Assembly: GCA_017395425.1 (NCBI GenBank)
Contig: JAFPUM010000042.1
Coordinates: forward strand, 1-41,686
Source: Clostridia bacterium
Lineage (GTDB): Bacteria > Bacillota > Clostridia > Oscillospirales > Acutalibacteraceae
DNA: 41,686 nt
Direction of reading: 5' to 3'
Part shown: in pieces, positions 8,667 through 17,529 of the stretch
Position numbering within the stretch: position 1 is the stretch's first letter
How the letters are laid out: every line of letters begins with the position of its first letter
Notes under the pieces: model-generated
What the model was told of the DNA's origin: nothing
What the model saw: the letters and a program-made list of their open reading frames with translations, nothing else
Databases searched by the model: none
Position numbers and translations under genes: made by a program

Positions 8667-8677
8667 CCACGAATTTT

Positions 8678-8778
8678 AGGAACTATGCAGAAATAATTAA
8701 TACATTTCACTTGCTGAAATACGCAAGCAACCTGTATTTTTAAGCAGAAAATGACTGATTAAATTCTGCATAGTTCCT
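8678..8778. mobile_element. MITE-like element with 15-bp perfect inverted ends
   Basis: A 101-bp segment bounded by perfect inverted repeats, AGGAACTATGCAGAA at 8678-8692 and its complement at 8764-8778. The interior is AT-rich and non-coding. It lies 12 bases after a stop codon and before a terminator. TA dinucleotides at or next to both ends might be a target duplication, but this cannot be fixed from a single copy. No transposase is inside, so movement would have to be in trans. Confidence 0.6.
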
Positions 8779-8781
8779 TAG

Positions 8782-8833
8782 AAAAAACCGTCGCCGTGAA
8801 CTCCTTGCGATTCCACGGCGACGGTATTTTTTT
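8782..8833. terminator. Bidirectional terminator
   Basis: A 12-bp perfect stem ACCGTCGCCGTG (8787-8798) with CACGGCGACGGT (8814-8825). An A run precedes it and a T run follows. It separates the converging membrane-protein and sugar-transferase genes. Confidence 0.9.
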
Positions 8834-8853
8834 GTATATGTGGCAGCGGGCTC

Positions 8854-9639
8854 TTACTTATTGTTGCCGGTGAATACGATTCCCACGGTACGGAAAATCA
8901 CCTTGATATCTTCCCACAAGCTGCAATTATGAATGTACTCCACGTCCATCTTCATCCATTTGTCAAACTTGATGTCATGACGGTCAGATGCCGCCTGCCA
9001 GTAGCACGTCAGACCCGGACGCACCAGATGGCGCTGCATGGCAAAGGCATTCATTTTCTCCACTTCGTCGACCACCAGCGGACGGGGACCGACAATGCTC
9101 ATATCGCCCTTGATGATATTAATGAGCTGGGGCAGCTCATCGACGCTGATCTTGCGGATCAGACCGCCCAGACGGGTGTTGCGGGGATCGTCCTCCGCCT
9201 TGTAGGTGGGGTCTTCGGGGCTTTTCAGATTAATGCCCATTGCCTCCAGTTCTTTTTTCATGGCGTCGGCGCCCTTGATCATCGAACGGAACTTAAGAAT
9301 CCGGAAGTGCTTGCCGTTCTTTCCCACACGCTCCTGAATAAAGAGCGGACCGTCATGGGGATCGTCAATCACGATCGCAATGGCAACACCCACCAGAAAC
9401 GGACTGAGAAGCACCAGTGCGCCCGTGCTGAGCAGTATGTCAAAAAAACGCTTGACAAACCGATAGGTCGGCTTGTCATTCAGAATATCGGTATCGAGCG
9501 GGAGTATCTCCTCCCATTCGTCCGCACGGTTCACAGTAACCTTCTCCCTCACGTCGCGTCGGGAAAGCGCCTTGGTTTTCTTTACGGGGACAGTTTTACT
9601 GCCTTTGATCATGCCGATATCTTTATAACTCATTTCCAA
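8854..9639 (-). CDS. Polyprenyl-phosphate sugar-1-phosphate transferase
   Basis: A 261-residue member of the bacterial sugar transferase family (WbaP/EpsL/CpsE type), which loads the first sugar phosphate onto undecaprenyl phosphate for exopolysaccharide or glycan assembly. A basic N-terminal tail is followed by a membrane segment (about 66-92). The catalytic core shows [27 protein letters not shown]-type and RPGLTCYWQ signatures. The start is a TTG at 9639, 11 bases after AAGGAG; an ATG two codons later is an alternative. It is monocistronic here with its own promoter, and no glycan cluster is adjacent, so the sugar is unknown. Confidence 0.92.
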   Translation of the reverse strand: MEMSYKDIGMIKGSKTVPVKKTKALSRRDVREKVTVNRADEWEEILPLDTDILNDKPTYRFVKRFFDILLSTGALVLLSPFLVGVAIAIVIDDPHDGPLFIQERVGKNGKHFRILKFRSMIKGADAMKKELEAMGINLKSPEDPTYKAEDDPRNTRLGGLIRKISVDELPQLINIIKGDMSIVGPRPLVVDEVEKMNAFAMQRHLVRPGLTCYWQAASDRHDIKFDKWMKMDVEYIHNCSLWEDIKVIFRTVGIVFTGNNK

Positions 9640-9719
9640 ATCAGCAACAGCTCCTTCTTGGATGATCCATCAGCGCGAATGATCAGATTTTGAACATTGT
9701 TGTTCTCTTGACAAGCTCC

Positions 9720-9748
9720 ATTATACCATACCCTGCGAAAGAATACAA
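9720..9748 (-). promoter_or_regulatory. Promoter of the sugar transferase gene
   Basis: Minus strand: -35 TTGTAT (9743-9748), 17-bp spacer, -10 TATAAT (9720-9725). Between this promoter and 9893 I see only a weak inverted repeat (GATGATTT/AAATCATC at 9856-9863 and 9888-9895) that may end the ABC operon. Confidence 0.7.
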
Positions 9749-9893
9749 CTCATTCCCGCCACGAAGATTTGAAAAAGTGCCGAAATGAATTTGTCTATCT
9801 TTCACAATATCCTGTGATTTTATTGACATATCCGGAATAATATAGAAATCCGGCCGATGATTTCCTTTTTGTCTTTATATCATTCCAAAATCA

Positions 9894-11651
9894 TCAGGTT
9901 GCGAATTGACTGTTGTAGAGGCTGGCGTAAAAACCTCCCTGTGCCAGCAGCGTTTCATGACGTCCCTGCTCCGTCACATGACCGTCCTTCATCACCAGAA
10001 TGACGTCCGCGTCCCGGATCGTGGAAAGCCGGTGCGCCACAATAAAGCTGGTGCGCCCTTTCATCATTTCGCCGAACGCGTCCTGAATCTTCCCTTCGGT
10101 GCGGGTGTCGATGGAGGAAGTCGCTTCGTCGAGAATCAGCATGGGCGGAAGACAAAGCATCACGCGGGCGATACAAAGAAGCTGCTTCTGTCCCTGTGAA
10201 AGACTCCCGCCATCCTCTCCGATGACCGTGTCATAACCGTCGGGGAGCCGCCTGATAAAACTGTGGGCATGTGCGGCCTTGGCTGCCGCAATCATTTCAT
10301 CTTCATCGGCATCAGGCTTTCCCATGGTAATGTTCTCGCGGATGCTTCCCTGCCGCAGCCAGGTTTCCTGCAATACCATGCCATAACTCCGCCGCAGGGA
10401 GGCGCGTGTCACGGAACGAATGTCCTCTCCGTCCACCCGTATCGCGCCGTCATCCACGTCATAAAAGCGCATGAGCAGGTTGATAAGCGTCGTCTTGCCG
10501 CAGCCGGTCGGACCCACAATGGCTACCCGCTGACCGGGCTTGACATCCAGGCAGAAATTTTCGATCAGCCGCGTCTGCGGCACATAGGAAAAGCTCACAT
10601 GATCCAGCGTAACCTGTCCGCTCACCGATTCGGACATGGACGGAAGTGTCTCGTCGGAAGACTGCGCCGGCTGTTCGATCAGGTCAAACACCCGCTCGGC
10701 GCAAGCCAGCGAATTCTGCAATTCGGTCATCACACCGGATATTTCATTGAAAGGCTTGGTGTACTGATTGACGTAGCTCAGAAAAGCTGCCAGCACGCCC
10801 GGCGTGATACTGCCGCCGATAGCCGCCAACGCGCCCGCCAGCGTTACTGCCGCATACACCATATTATTGACAAAGCGCGTGCCGGGGTTGGTCAGAGACG
10901 AAAAGAAGGTTGCCCGAAGCGAACAGGCGGACAGACGGCGGTTGATCTCATCGAAATCAGCCAGAGAGGCTTCCTCATGTCCGAATGCCTGCACCACCTT
11001 CTGATGATTCATCATTTCATCGATCAGGGCGGTCTGCTCTCCCCTCGTCTCGGACTGCAAACGGAACATGGTGTGGGTGCGCGTCGCAATAAACCGTGCC
11101 ACGACCAATGAAAGCGGCGTCATAACCACTACTACCGCCGCAATGCCCGCATGAATCCGCAGCATAAAAAGCAATGTGCCGAGAATCGTAATCACACCCG
11201 TGAAAAACTGTGTGAAGCCCATCAGCAGTCCGTCGCCGAACTGGTCGGCGTCGGAGATTACCCGGCTGACAATTTCACCGTAGGCATGGGCGTCAAGATA
11301 ACGCAGCGGAAGCCGCTGTATCTTTTCAAACGCCTCGGTGCGGATATCCCGCACCACCTCGAAAGCAATTTTATTGTTGACAGTATTCATGAGCCATTGC
11401 AGCGCCGCCGTAACTGCCGCGGATAAAACGATTTTCCCCAGAATGCCCCGCAGTGTCACAAAGTCCACGTTTCCGCGCGCAACCACGCAGTCAATGGCAT
11501 GACCCGCCAGCAGCGGAATCCAGAGCGTCAGGGCGGTCGAAACGCCTGCCAGTCCCACGGAAAGCGCCAGCAGCCAGCGATACACCCCGATACGGCACAG
11601 CACTTTTTTCCACACCGCGTCATTTGATGAAGCGTTATTCCTTCCCTGCAT
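9894..11651 (-). CDS. ABC exporter subunit, canonical ATPase half (permease-ATPase)
   Basis: A 585-residue half-transporter: six-helix exporter membrane domain (about 1-315), then an ATPase domain. Walker A (GPTGCGKTT), Walker B LILDEATSSID with the catalytic glutamate, and the H-loop IVAHRLST are intact. The signature is LSQGQ rather than LSGGQ. This matches one half of heterodimeric exporters (TM287/288 type), where the partner carries the degenerate site. The ATG at 11651 has a GGAGGG site 8 bases upstream and overlaps the preceding ABC gene by 17 bases. A longer frame runs back to 11927, but only as a shadow of that gene. The substrate is unknown (drugs, lipids or peptides). Confidence 0.93.
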   Translation of the reverse strand: MQGRNNASSNDAVWKKVLCRIGVYRWLLALSVGLAGVSTALTLWIPLLAGHAIDCVVARGNVDFVTLRGILGKIVLSAAVTAALQWLMNTVNNKIAFEVVRDIRTEAFEKIQRLPLRYLDAHAYGEIVSRVISDADQFGDGLLMGFTQFFTGVITILGTLLFMLRIHAGIAAVVVVMTPLSLVVARFIATRTHTMFRLQSETRGEQTALIDEMMNHQKVVQAFGHEEASLADFDEINRRLSACSLRATFFSSLTNPGTRFVNNMVYAAVTLAGALAAIGGSITPGVLAAFLSYVNQYTKPFNEISGVMTELQNSLACAERVFDLIEQPAQSSDETLPSMSESVSGQVTLDHVSFSYVPQTRLIENFCLDVKPGQRVAIVGPTGCGKTTLINLLMRFYDVDDGAIRVDGEDIRSVTRASLRRSYGMVLQETWLRQGSIRENITMGKPDADEDEMIAAAKAAHAHSFIRRLPDGYDTVIGEDGGSLSQGQKQLLCIARVMLCLPPMLILDEATSSIDTRTEGKIQDAFGEMMKGRTSFIVAHRLSTIRDADVILVMKDGHVTEQGRHETLLAQGGFYASLYNSQFAT

Positions 11652-13422
11652 AGCTGTCGCCCTCCTTTCCGATACCGACGGACAGGTCGTCCTCCCCCCG
11701 GAACTGTGACGCGTAGATTTCCGCGTAAACCACACAGCTTCGCAGCAGTTCCTCATGACGTCCCATACCGACCATCTGTCCGTCGTCCAGCACCAGAATT
11801 TTGTCCGCGTGCAGGAGCGAAGCGGCACGCTGGCTGACGATAAAGACCGTAGGACGGTACGGCAGATTCCGGAGCGCCTGACGCAGCGCCGCGTCGGTAG
11901 CATAGTCGAGCGCGGAAGCACTGTCATCGAGAATCAGCACCGCCGGACGGCGCACCAGCGCACGGGCTATGGTCAACCGCTGCCGCTGACCGCCCGAAAG
12001 ATTCTTTCCGCCCTGTGCGATTTCATAGTCCAGACCGCCTTCTTTGCCCGCGACAAATTCCGCTGCCTGTGCCGCTTCCAACGCCTGATAAAGCGTGTCG
12101 TCGTCCGCCTCGGGATTGCCCCAGCGGAGATTCTCGCGGATACTCCCCTTGAACAGCACCGCTTTCTGCGGCACCACGCCGATTTTTCCGCGAAGCGCCG
12201 CCTTGGGATATGCCTTGACGTTCACGCCGTCCACCAGCACTTCCCCTTCGGTCGCGTCGTAAAAGCGGGGAATCAGGTTGACCAGCGAGCTTTTGCCCGC
12301 GCCGGTGCCGCCGATAACCCCGATGGTATCACCCGGAGAAGCCGTGAAGGTAATATCCCGCAGCGCGTGATCGCCCGCGCCGGCATATCGCAGTCCTACC
12401 CCCCGAAAGGCAATCGCCGCGGCGTCCGAAGAGGACGGCATACCCTCGGGCGCTTTGTCCGGGAAAGTCATATCCGGCACCATATCCAGCACCGCCTGAA
12501 TGCGGTTGCCGCAGGCAACGGATTTGGTCAGACCGATGATCAGACTCGCGAGTTTGATGAGTTCCACCAGAATCTGGGACATATAGTTATAAAGCGCCAC
12601 CACCTCGCCCTGGGTGAGCAAGCCCTGATCGACACGGAGAGCGCCGACATAGATCAGCACCGCCACCGCGCCGTTGATGATGACATAGGTGACGGGGTTC
12701 ATCAGCGCCGCGATTTTTCCGACATACTCCTGCGCGCCGGTGAGTGACGCGTGACGCTCACGGAAACGCTGACGTTCGTCTTCTTCCTTGCGGAAGGCAC
12801 GAATCACCCGCACGCCGACGAGGTTTTCCCGCACGGTCAGCAGCACTTCGTCGAGCTTTTCCTGCACCCGGCGATAGAGCGGTATACAAGCCAGCATGAC
12901 TCCGAACACCACCGCCGACAGCAGCGGTATGGTCACGGCAAACACCAGCGCCGCCTGCCTGTCCACCGTAAACGCCATGATCATCGCGCCGAATACCACA
13001 AAAGGTGAGCGCAGCAGCAGCCGCAGCGACATATTCACACTGCCCTGCACCTGATTCATGTCGCCGGTCATGCGGGTAATCAGGGTGGACGTGCCGATGG
13101 TGTCAATCTGTGAGTAAGAAAGCGTCTGGATATGCGCAAACAGCCGGTGGCGCACCCGCTCGCCGAATCCCACCGCCGCCTTGGCCGCGAAGTACTGCGC
13201 CGTCACCGAGCTGACCAGTCCGACGACGCCCAGTCCTGCCAGCAGCAGACTCAGCCGGACGGTGCAGCCCTTGTCGCCCTGCGCGATGCCCCGGTCGATG
13301 ATCGCAGCCACCACCAGCGGCACCCACAGTTCCAGCAGCGCCTCCAGCAGCTTGAAAAGCGGGCCCAGAATGCTTTCTTTTTTGTAATGGCTCAGATGCC
13401 TGAGCAGTTTTCGCATAGTCAT
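11635..13422 (-). CDS. ABC exporter subunit, degenerate ATPase half (permease-ATPase)
   Basis: A 595-residue half-transporter with six membrane helices and an ATPase domain. Walker A (GGTGAGKSS) and the signature LSGGQRQR are good. However, Walker B reads LILDDSASALD, with Asp in place of the catalytic Glu, and the H-loop reads IVSQRAAS, with Gln in place of His. This makes it the catalytically weak partner of a heterodimer with the downstream gene. The start is the ATG at 13422, overlapping the hemW stop as TGATG, or the next ATG two codons later, which has better spacing from AGGA. It belongs to the pyr operon. Confidence 0.93.
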   Translation of the reverse strand: MTMRKLLRHLSHYKKESILGPLFKLLEALLELWVPLVVAAIIDRGIAQGDKGCTVRLSLLLAGLGVVGLVSSVTAQYFAAKAAVGFGERVRHRLFAHIQTLSYSQIDTIGTSTLITRMTGDMNQVQGSVNMSLRLLLRSPFVVFGAMIMAFTVDRQAALVFAVTIPLLSAVVFGVMLACIPLYRRVQEKLDEVLLTVRENLVGVRVIRAFRKEEDERQRFRERHASLTGAQEYVGKIAALMNPVTYVIINGAVAVLIYVGALRVDQGLLTQGEVVALYNYMSQILVELIKLASLIIGLTKSVACGNRIQAVLDMVPDMTFPDKAPEGMPSSSDAAAIAFRGVGLRYAGAGDHALRDITFTASPGDTIGVIGGTGAGKSSLVNLIPRFYDATEGEVLVDGVNVKAYPKAALRGKIGVVPQKAVLFKGSIRENLRWGNPEADDDTLYQALEAAQAAEFVAGKEGGLDYEIAQGGKNLSGGQRQRLTIARALVRRPAVLILDDSASALDYATDAALRQALRNLPYRPTVFIVSQRAASLLHADKILVLDDGQMVGMGRHEELLRSCVVYAEIYASQFRGEDDLSVGIGKEGDSYAGKE

Positions 13423-14570
13423 CAGTCCTTTTCTGCTGCTTCTGCTTCCTCCAGCCAGCCAATCATCTCACCGATGAGAGGATTGGAAAGCAGCATTCCG
13501 TCTCTCGTGAGCGCGATATGGGTGTCGTCACAGTCAAAAAAACGCCGGAAAGGCATCCGGCACACCCCTTTCCGCAGCACCGGCGGAATGCCGTGACCGA
13601 ACCGTTCGCGCATTCCCTGATCGGTCAGTCCTTCCCGCAGCCGCAGGCGCAGCATCACATATTCCGTCAGACTGCCGCCCCTGCCGTCGGGGATCGGTTG
13701 ACCGCCCGCAAGGTAATCCTTCAGGCTTCTGCCGAAGGCATACCGCTCTCTCCGGAAAAAGCCGTGCGCTCCGGGTCCAATGCCGATATATTCCTCGTCG
13801 TTCCAGTATTTCAGGTTATGCTTCCCCCAAAGACCGTCACGCGCCGCGTTGGATATTTCATACTGGGTATAACCCATGCGGTCGAGCGAATCAAAGGTCT
13901 GTAAATAGAGATCGGCCTGTCCGTCTTCATCCGCAACGGGCAGGCTGTCTTTGCGGCGATAGAACGCCGTACCTTCTTCGATTTTCAGCAGATAGGCGGA
14001 AACATGCGACGGCGCGGTTTCCCGGAGAAAATCCAGCGACTGTGCCAGCGTGTCGGGCGTCTGAAGGGGAATGCCCAGCATGAGGTCGAGCGAAAGATTA
14101 TGGATTCCCGCGGCGTGAGCCGCTTCCATGCTCCGCTTCACATCGTCGGGGGAATGGGAACGTCCGAGGGCTTTGAGTTCCGATTCCACCGCCGACTGCA
14201 TTCCCAGCGAGAGCCGGTTGACCCCCGCTTCGGCAGCTTCCCGCAGGAATTCCAAAAGATCAGCGGCGGGATTGGCTTCCACGGTCATCTCCGCGTCGCG
14301 TGCCAGACAAACCGCGCCTGAAAGCGCATCAAGAATCCGCGCCAGCCGCCGTCCTCCCAGTAAAGCCGGCGTGCCGCCGCCGAAATACACCGTATCCGCT
14401 GCGACGGATTCGCCGCGCAGTTCACGCACCCGCCGGACGGTTTCATCCGTATAGGCGTCCAGCAGCGATTCGGTCGCCCCCACAGAATAGAAATCGCAGT
14501 AGGGACATTTGCGGCGGCAGAACGGCACATGAATATAGACCCCCACCGGCGGAGAAACCCTGCCGCTCAT
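13422..14570 (-). CDS. hemW: HemW-like radical SAM protein
   Basis: A 382-residue radical SAM protein of the HemW family (formerly called oxygen-independent coproporphyrinogen III oxidase-like). HemW is a heme chaperone in the cases studied; the role in anaerobic Firmicutes is less clear. The CxxxCxxC cluster motif CRRKCPYC lies at about residues 18-25, followed by a glycine-rich YFGGGTP segment. The conserved KHNLKYWNDEEYIGIGPGAHGF block near 250-272 is typical of HemW. The start has GGAGG close upstream. It overlaps ruvX by 4 bases and touches the ABC gene, so translation is coupled. Confidence 0.92.
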   Translation of the reverse strand: MSGRVSPPVGVYIHVPFCRRKCPYCDFYSVGATESLLDAYTDETVRRVRELRGESVAADTVYFGGGTPALLGGRRLARILDALSGAVCLARDAEMTVEANPAADLLEFLREAAEAGVNRLSLGMQSAVESELKALGRSHSPDDVKRSMEAAHAAGIHNLSLDLMLGIPLQTPDTLAQSLDFLRETAPSHVSAYLLKIEEGTAFYRRKDSLPVADEDGQADLYLQTFDSLDRMGYTQYEISNAARDGLWGKHNLKYWNDEEYIGIGPGAHGFFRRERYAFGRSLKDYLAGGQPIPDGRGGSLTEYVMLRLRLREGLTDQGMRERFGHGIPPVLRKGVCRMPFRRFFDCDDTHIALTRDGMLLSNPLIGEMIGWLEEAEAAEKD

Positions 14571-15001
14571 GATTCCTCCCGACGCGCCGCGGCATGTCGC
14601 TTATCGAGATAATTTTCGAGAATAATCACCGCCGACACCGCGTCCACGACTGCCTTGCGCTTTTTGCCGCGGGTATTGGTGGCGTTGAGGAAAGTGTGCG
14701 CTTCCATCGTGGTGCAGCGCTCGTCCAGCAAGTCCACCGGCAGTCCGCTGATGCGTTCCAGATCGGCGGCAAAACGCCGGACGTTCTGTGCGCTCGCCCC
14801 CTCCGAGCCGTCCATATTGACCGGCAGACCCACCACAATCCGTCCGGCTTTTTTTTCGGATGCAAAGGCAGCCACCTTGTCCACCAGCGCGGGAATGAAC
14901 TTTTCGGCAATCACCGTCACAGGAGAGGCAAGATGTTCCCCCGGATCGCACACGGCAATGCCTGTCCGCGCCAGTCCGAAATCCACCGACAGGATCACCA
15001 T
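14567..15001 (-). CDS. ruvX: RuvX/YqgF family RNase H-fold nuclease
   Basis: A 144-residue YqgF-family protein with an RNase H-like fold. Family roles include Holliday-junction resolution (proposed) and 16S rRNA 5'-end processing (E. coli). Acidic residues are in the expected motifs: SVDFG at 5-9, VVGLP-NMDGSEG near 56-67, DER near 93 and a late VVDAVSA. The start ATG overlaps the pyrD stop (CTATGGTGA). The ribosome site is weak, suggesting coupling to pyrD translation. It is separated from its common partner ireB, which lies near 2.5 kb. Confidence 0.92.
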   Translation of the reverse strand: MVILSVDFGLARTGIAVCDPGEHLASPVTVIAEKFIPALVDKVAAFASEKKAGRIVVGLPVNMDGSEGASAQNVRRFAADLERISGLPVDLLDERCTTMEAHTFLNATNTRGKKRKAVVDAVSAVIILENYLDKRHAAARREES

Positions 15002-15909
15002 AGCGTGACACCGCCCACCAGATCGGCAATACGGTCAATGCCGTTTTCCTCGAGATATTCGTCCATGCCTTCGATGATATGCAGCGGGGCATACGGGTCG
15101 GCAAACATCGCGGTTCCCACCTGAATGGCGGAAGCGCCTGCCAGTACCATTTCAATCGCGTCCTGCCACGTGGCAATGCCGCCCAGACCTACCACGGGAA
15201 TCTTCACCGCCTGATACACCTCATTGACCATGCGCACCGCAACCGGAAAGACCGCCGGACCCGAAAGACCGCCCTTGTTGTTCCGGAGAATCGGACGGCG
15301 CGTGCGGATATCAATGCGCATCCCCAGCAGCGTGTTGATGAGCGACACACTGTCCGCACCGGCAGCCTCCACTGCCCTGGCGATTTCCGCAATGTTCGTC
15401 ACATTGGGCGAGAGCTTGACCATGAGCGGCTTTCGGGGGCATTTTTCCTTGACAATCTTGGTAATCTGCGCCGCCGTCGCGGGAGAAGTACCGAACGCCG
15501 CGCCGCCTGCCTTGACGTTGGGACAGGAGATATTCAGTTCCACCATATCCACATCCGCTTCATTGACCTTTTCGGCGATGGCGGCGTAATCTTCTTCGGT
15601 ACCGCCCGCAATATTCGCGATCACCACAATATCCTGCTGCCGGAGCCAAGGAAGATCATGCTCGATAAAATGTTCCACGCCGGGATTCTGCAAACCCACG
15701 GAATTGAGCATACCGTCGGGCGTTTCGGCGATACGCGGCGGAGGATTCCCCAGTTTTTCCCGGATGGTCATACCCTTGCAGGAAATCCCGCCCAGACGGG
15801 AGATGGGATAAAATTCGTTGTATTCGCGCCCGAATCCGTAGGTGCCGGACGCGGCGATGACGGGATTCTTAAAATCCACGCCGCAAAGCTGCATTGCTAA
15901 TCTGTTCAT
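14995..15909 (-). CDS. pyrD: Dihydroorotate dehydrogenase, class 1B catalytic subunit
   Basis: A 304-residue FMN enzyme that oxidises dihydroorotate to orotate in pyrimidine synthesis. The class 1B form uses NAD through PyrK. The catalytic cysteine sits in NISCPN near residue 128. FMN-binding signatures KLSPNVT and GLGGIATWQDAIEM are present. The GGGAGG site 10 bases before the ATG lies inside the end of pyrK, and the genes overlap by 4 bases. The length is normal. Confidence 0.97.
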   Translation of the reverse strand: MNRLAMQLCGVDFKNPVIAASGTYGFGREYNEFYPISRLGGISCKGMTIREKLGNPPPRIAETPDGMLNSVGLQNPGVEHFIEHDLPWLRQQDIVVIANIAGGTEEDYAAIAEKVNEADVDMVELNISCPNVKAGGAAFGTSPATAAQITKIVKEKCPRKPLMVKLSPNVTNIAEIARAVEAAGADSVSLINTLLGMRIDIRTRRPILRNNKGGLSGPAVFPVAVRMVNEVYQAVKIPVVGLGGIATWQDAIEMVLAGASAIQVGTAMFADPYAPLHIIEGMDEYLEENGIDRIADLVGGVTLW

Positions 15910-16679
15910 TGCCAGACTACCTCCCTGCTGTCAAATACGGGACCGTTCTTGCAGACATGGCTGTATGTCTCGGAGCCGTCCTCCCGTCTGGTCTTGCAGG
16001 CGCATCCGAGACAGGCGCCGATACCGCACGCCATCCTCTCTTCCAAAGATACCATGCAGCGCACGCCGCGCTTTTCCGCCTCCGCGGACACCAGTTTCAG
16101 CATGGGCGTGGGTCCGCAGGCATAGACCGCGTCGCAGGGGGATTCTTCCAGCCGCGCCGCCAGCAGCTCCGTCACAAATCCGTGATGCCCGTAAGTTCCG
16201 TCGTCAGTGGCGATGCGCACATCCGCACCGTTTGTCTGAAATTCATCCGCCAGAATGACCGCCCGCAAGCTCCGGAACCCAAGCAATACCGTCGCATTCG
16301 CGCCATAGGCGGCCGAAGCGCCCAGCAGCGGGGGAACGCCGATGCCGCCTCCCACGAAGACCGCTTTTTCGGCAGGATTGACGGCAAAGCCGTTGCCCAG
16401 CGGTGCGAGAATATCCAGGCTGTCCCCTTCGTTCAGACGGGAGAGAATCGCCGTTCCCTCACCGCGGATTTCAAAGACAAACCGGATCCACTGCGCTTCG
16501 CGGCTGAAATCGCAGACGGAAATCGGACGGCGAAGCGTTTTACCCGTCACCCTGAGCTGCGCGAACTGTCCGGGCTGCATGGTCTGAACAGCCTTTTCTG
16601 ACTGCACCACAAAACTGAAGGTCGTGCGGTTGAGAGAATCCTTTTGCAGAATCGGACAAATCTCCTGTGTGTATTTCAT
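15906..16679 (-). CDS. pyrK: Dihydroorotate dehydrogenase electron-transfer subunit
   Basis: A 257-residue FAD/2Fe-2S subunit that passes electrons from PyrD to NAD. An FAD-binding barrel (RRPISVCDF near 51-59) is followed by an NAD-binding domain (FVGGGIGVPPLL). A C-terminal cysteine cluster CGIGACLGCAC plus a later cysteine (HVCKNGP) binds the iron-sulfur centre. It is the first gene of the operon pyrK-pyrD-ruvX-hemW-ABC-ABC. AAAGGGG lies 13 bases before the ATG. The other pyrimidine genes are not in the window. Confidence 0.96.
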   Translation of the reverse strand: MKYTQEICPILQKDSLNRTTFSFVVQSEKAVQTMQPGQFAQLRVTGKTLRRPISVCDFSREAQWIRFVFEIRGEGTAILSRLNEGDSLDILAPLGNGFAVNPAEKAVFVGGGIGVPPLLGASAAYGANATVLLGFRSLRAVILADEFQTNGADVRIATDDGTYGHHGFVTELLAARLEESPCDAVYACGPTPMLKLVSAEAEKRGVRCMVSLEERMACGIGACLGCACKTRREDGSETYSHVCKNGPVFDSREVVWQ

Positions 16680-16718
16680 CTGTGTACAGTTGCCCCTTTC
16701 TCTGGGAGTAATATATTT

Positions 16719-16748
16719 ATTGTATCACACCGTTCCGGGCATTGTCAA
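16719..16748 (-). promoter_or_regulatory. Promoter of the pyrK operon
   Basis: Minus strand: perfect -35 TTGACA (16743-16748), 18-bp spacer, -10 TACAAT (16719-16724). No PyrR-type attenuator is evident in the short leader (about 30-35 bases) before pyrK. Confidence 0.75.
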
Positions 16749-16878
16749 TGTTTCTGTTTGGTTTGCATACACCAGCGTCTTTCCGCCAACCGCTCAGGTG
16801 ACTTTTTTGTTACCGGTTGCCAACGGTTTTCACACCTGTTCCACGCATAATTTTAACAAAACCCATACCGATTCTTCA

Positions 16879-16907
16879 TTGATTTTTGGACAGGTCTATA
16901 TTATAAT
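16879..16907 (+). promoter_or_regulatory. Promoter of the lipoprotein gene
   Basis: -35 TTGATT (16879-16884), 17-bp spacer, perfect -10 TATAAT (16902-16907). Confidence 0.75.
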
Positions 16908-16968
16908 AAAATCACCGCAAAGAGATGTGCGGTGCAGATAACAACCATCCATTAGGAGGAATACTATT

Positions 16969-17376
16969 ATGAAGAAAAAGACTTTGATCTCGATTTGTAT
17001 CGGCATGATGCTCATGGTTCTCAGCGCGGTGCTTCTGACCGGCTGCGGCGGCGACGGCGATAGCAGCGACAGCGGCAAAGGCACGCTGAATGAAGAAGCC
17101 GGTATTGTCTCGTTCTCTGACGTCAGCAAAGAACTGAGCTTCGGCATCGACCTGACCGAAGGCGACAACCCCATCACCATCACGCTGGATCAGGGCAAGC
17201 TGCATGTCGAGATCATCAAATACGATACCGCAGATGACGGCAGCGTGGCAGGTACTCCCATCTATTCGGGCGACTTCAAGAAGTCTGATACCGTAACCGT
17301 CAATGTACCGGAGTCCCGTTACTACACGCTCAATCTCTCGGGCGAAAAAGCAACCGGCACCATGCAATACAAGTAA
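16969..17376 (+). CDS. Small predicted lipoprotein, unknown function
   Basis: A 135-residue exported protein. The type II signal peptide has a basic start MKKK, a hydrophobic core, and a lipobox LLTGC with the modified cysteine near residue 25. A Gly/Ser/Asp linker follows, then a ~95-residue beta-rich domain with no motif I recognise. The ATG has an excellent AGGAGG site. It is monocistronic, with its own promoter and a terminator after it. Confidence 0.8.
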   Translation: MKKKTLISICIGMMLMVLSAVLLTGCGGDGDSSDSGKGTLNEEAGIVSFSDVSKELSFGIDLTEGDNPITITLDQGKLHVEIIKYDTADDGSVAGTPIYSGDFKKSDTVTVNVPESRYYTLNLSGEKATGTMQYK

Positions 17377-17421
17377 GTAAACGTATAAAAAACATCGTCA
17401 CAGCGTCTGTGCGCTGACAGG

Positions 17422-17483
17422 CTCCCTATACAGAAGACACGCAAGCGGATACCGCTATGGTCCGATGTATAGGGAGTTTTTTT
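17422..17483 (+). terminator. Terminator after the lipoprotein gene
   Basis: Stem CTCCCTATAC (17422-17431) with GTATAGGGAG (17467-17476), followed by seven T. The 35-base loop contains a second small hairpin (AGCGG/CCGCT), so the structure is branched. Confidence 0.75.
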
Positions 17484-17529
17484 GCGTATTTTTTATTCTT
17501 TTATAAAGAAAGGCTGGCAAATACAAATT

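Noticed and set aside
11652-11927. 92-residue N-terminal extension of the second ABC gene
   Set aside because: It is the alternative frame of the upstream ABC gene; a strong ribosome site precedes the ATG at 11651.
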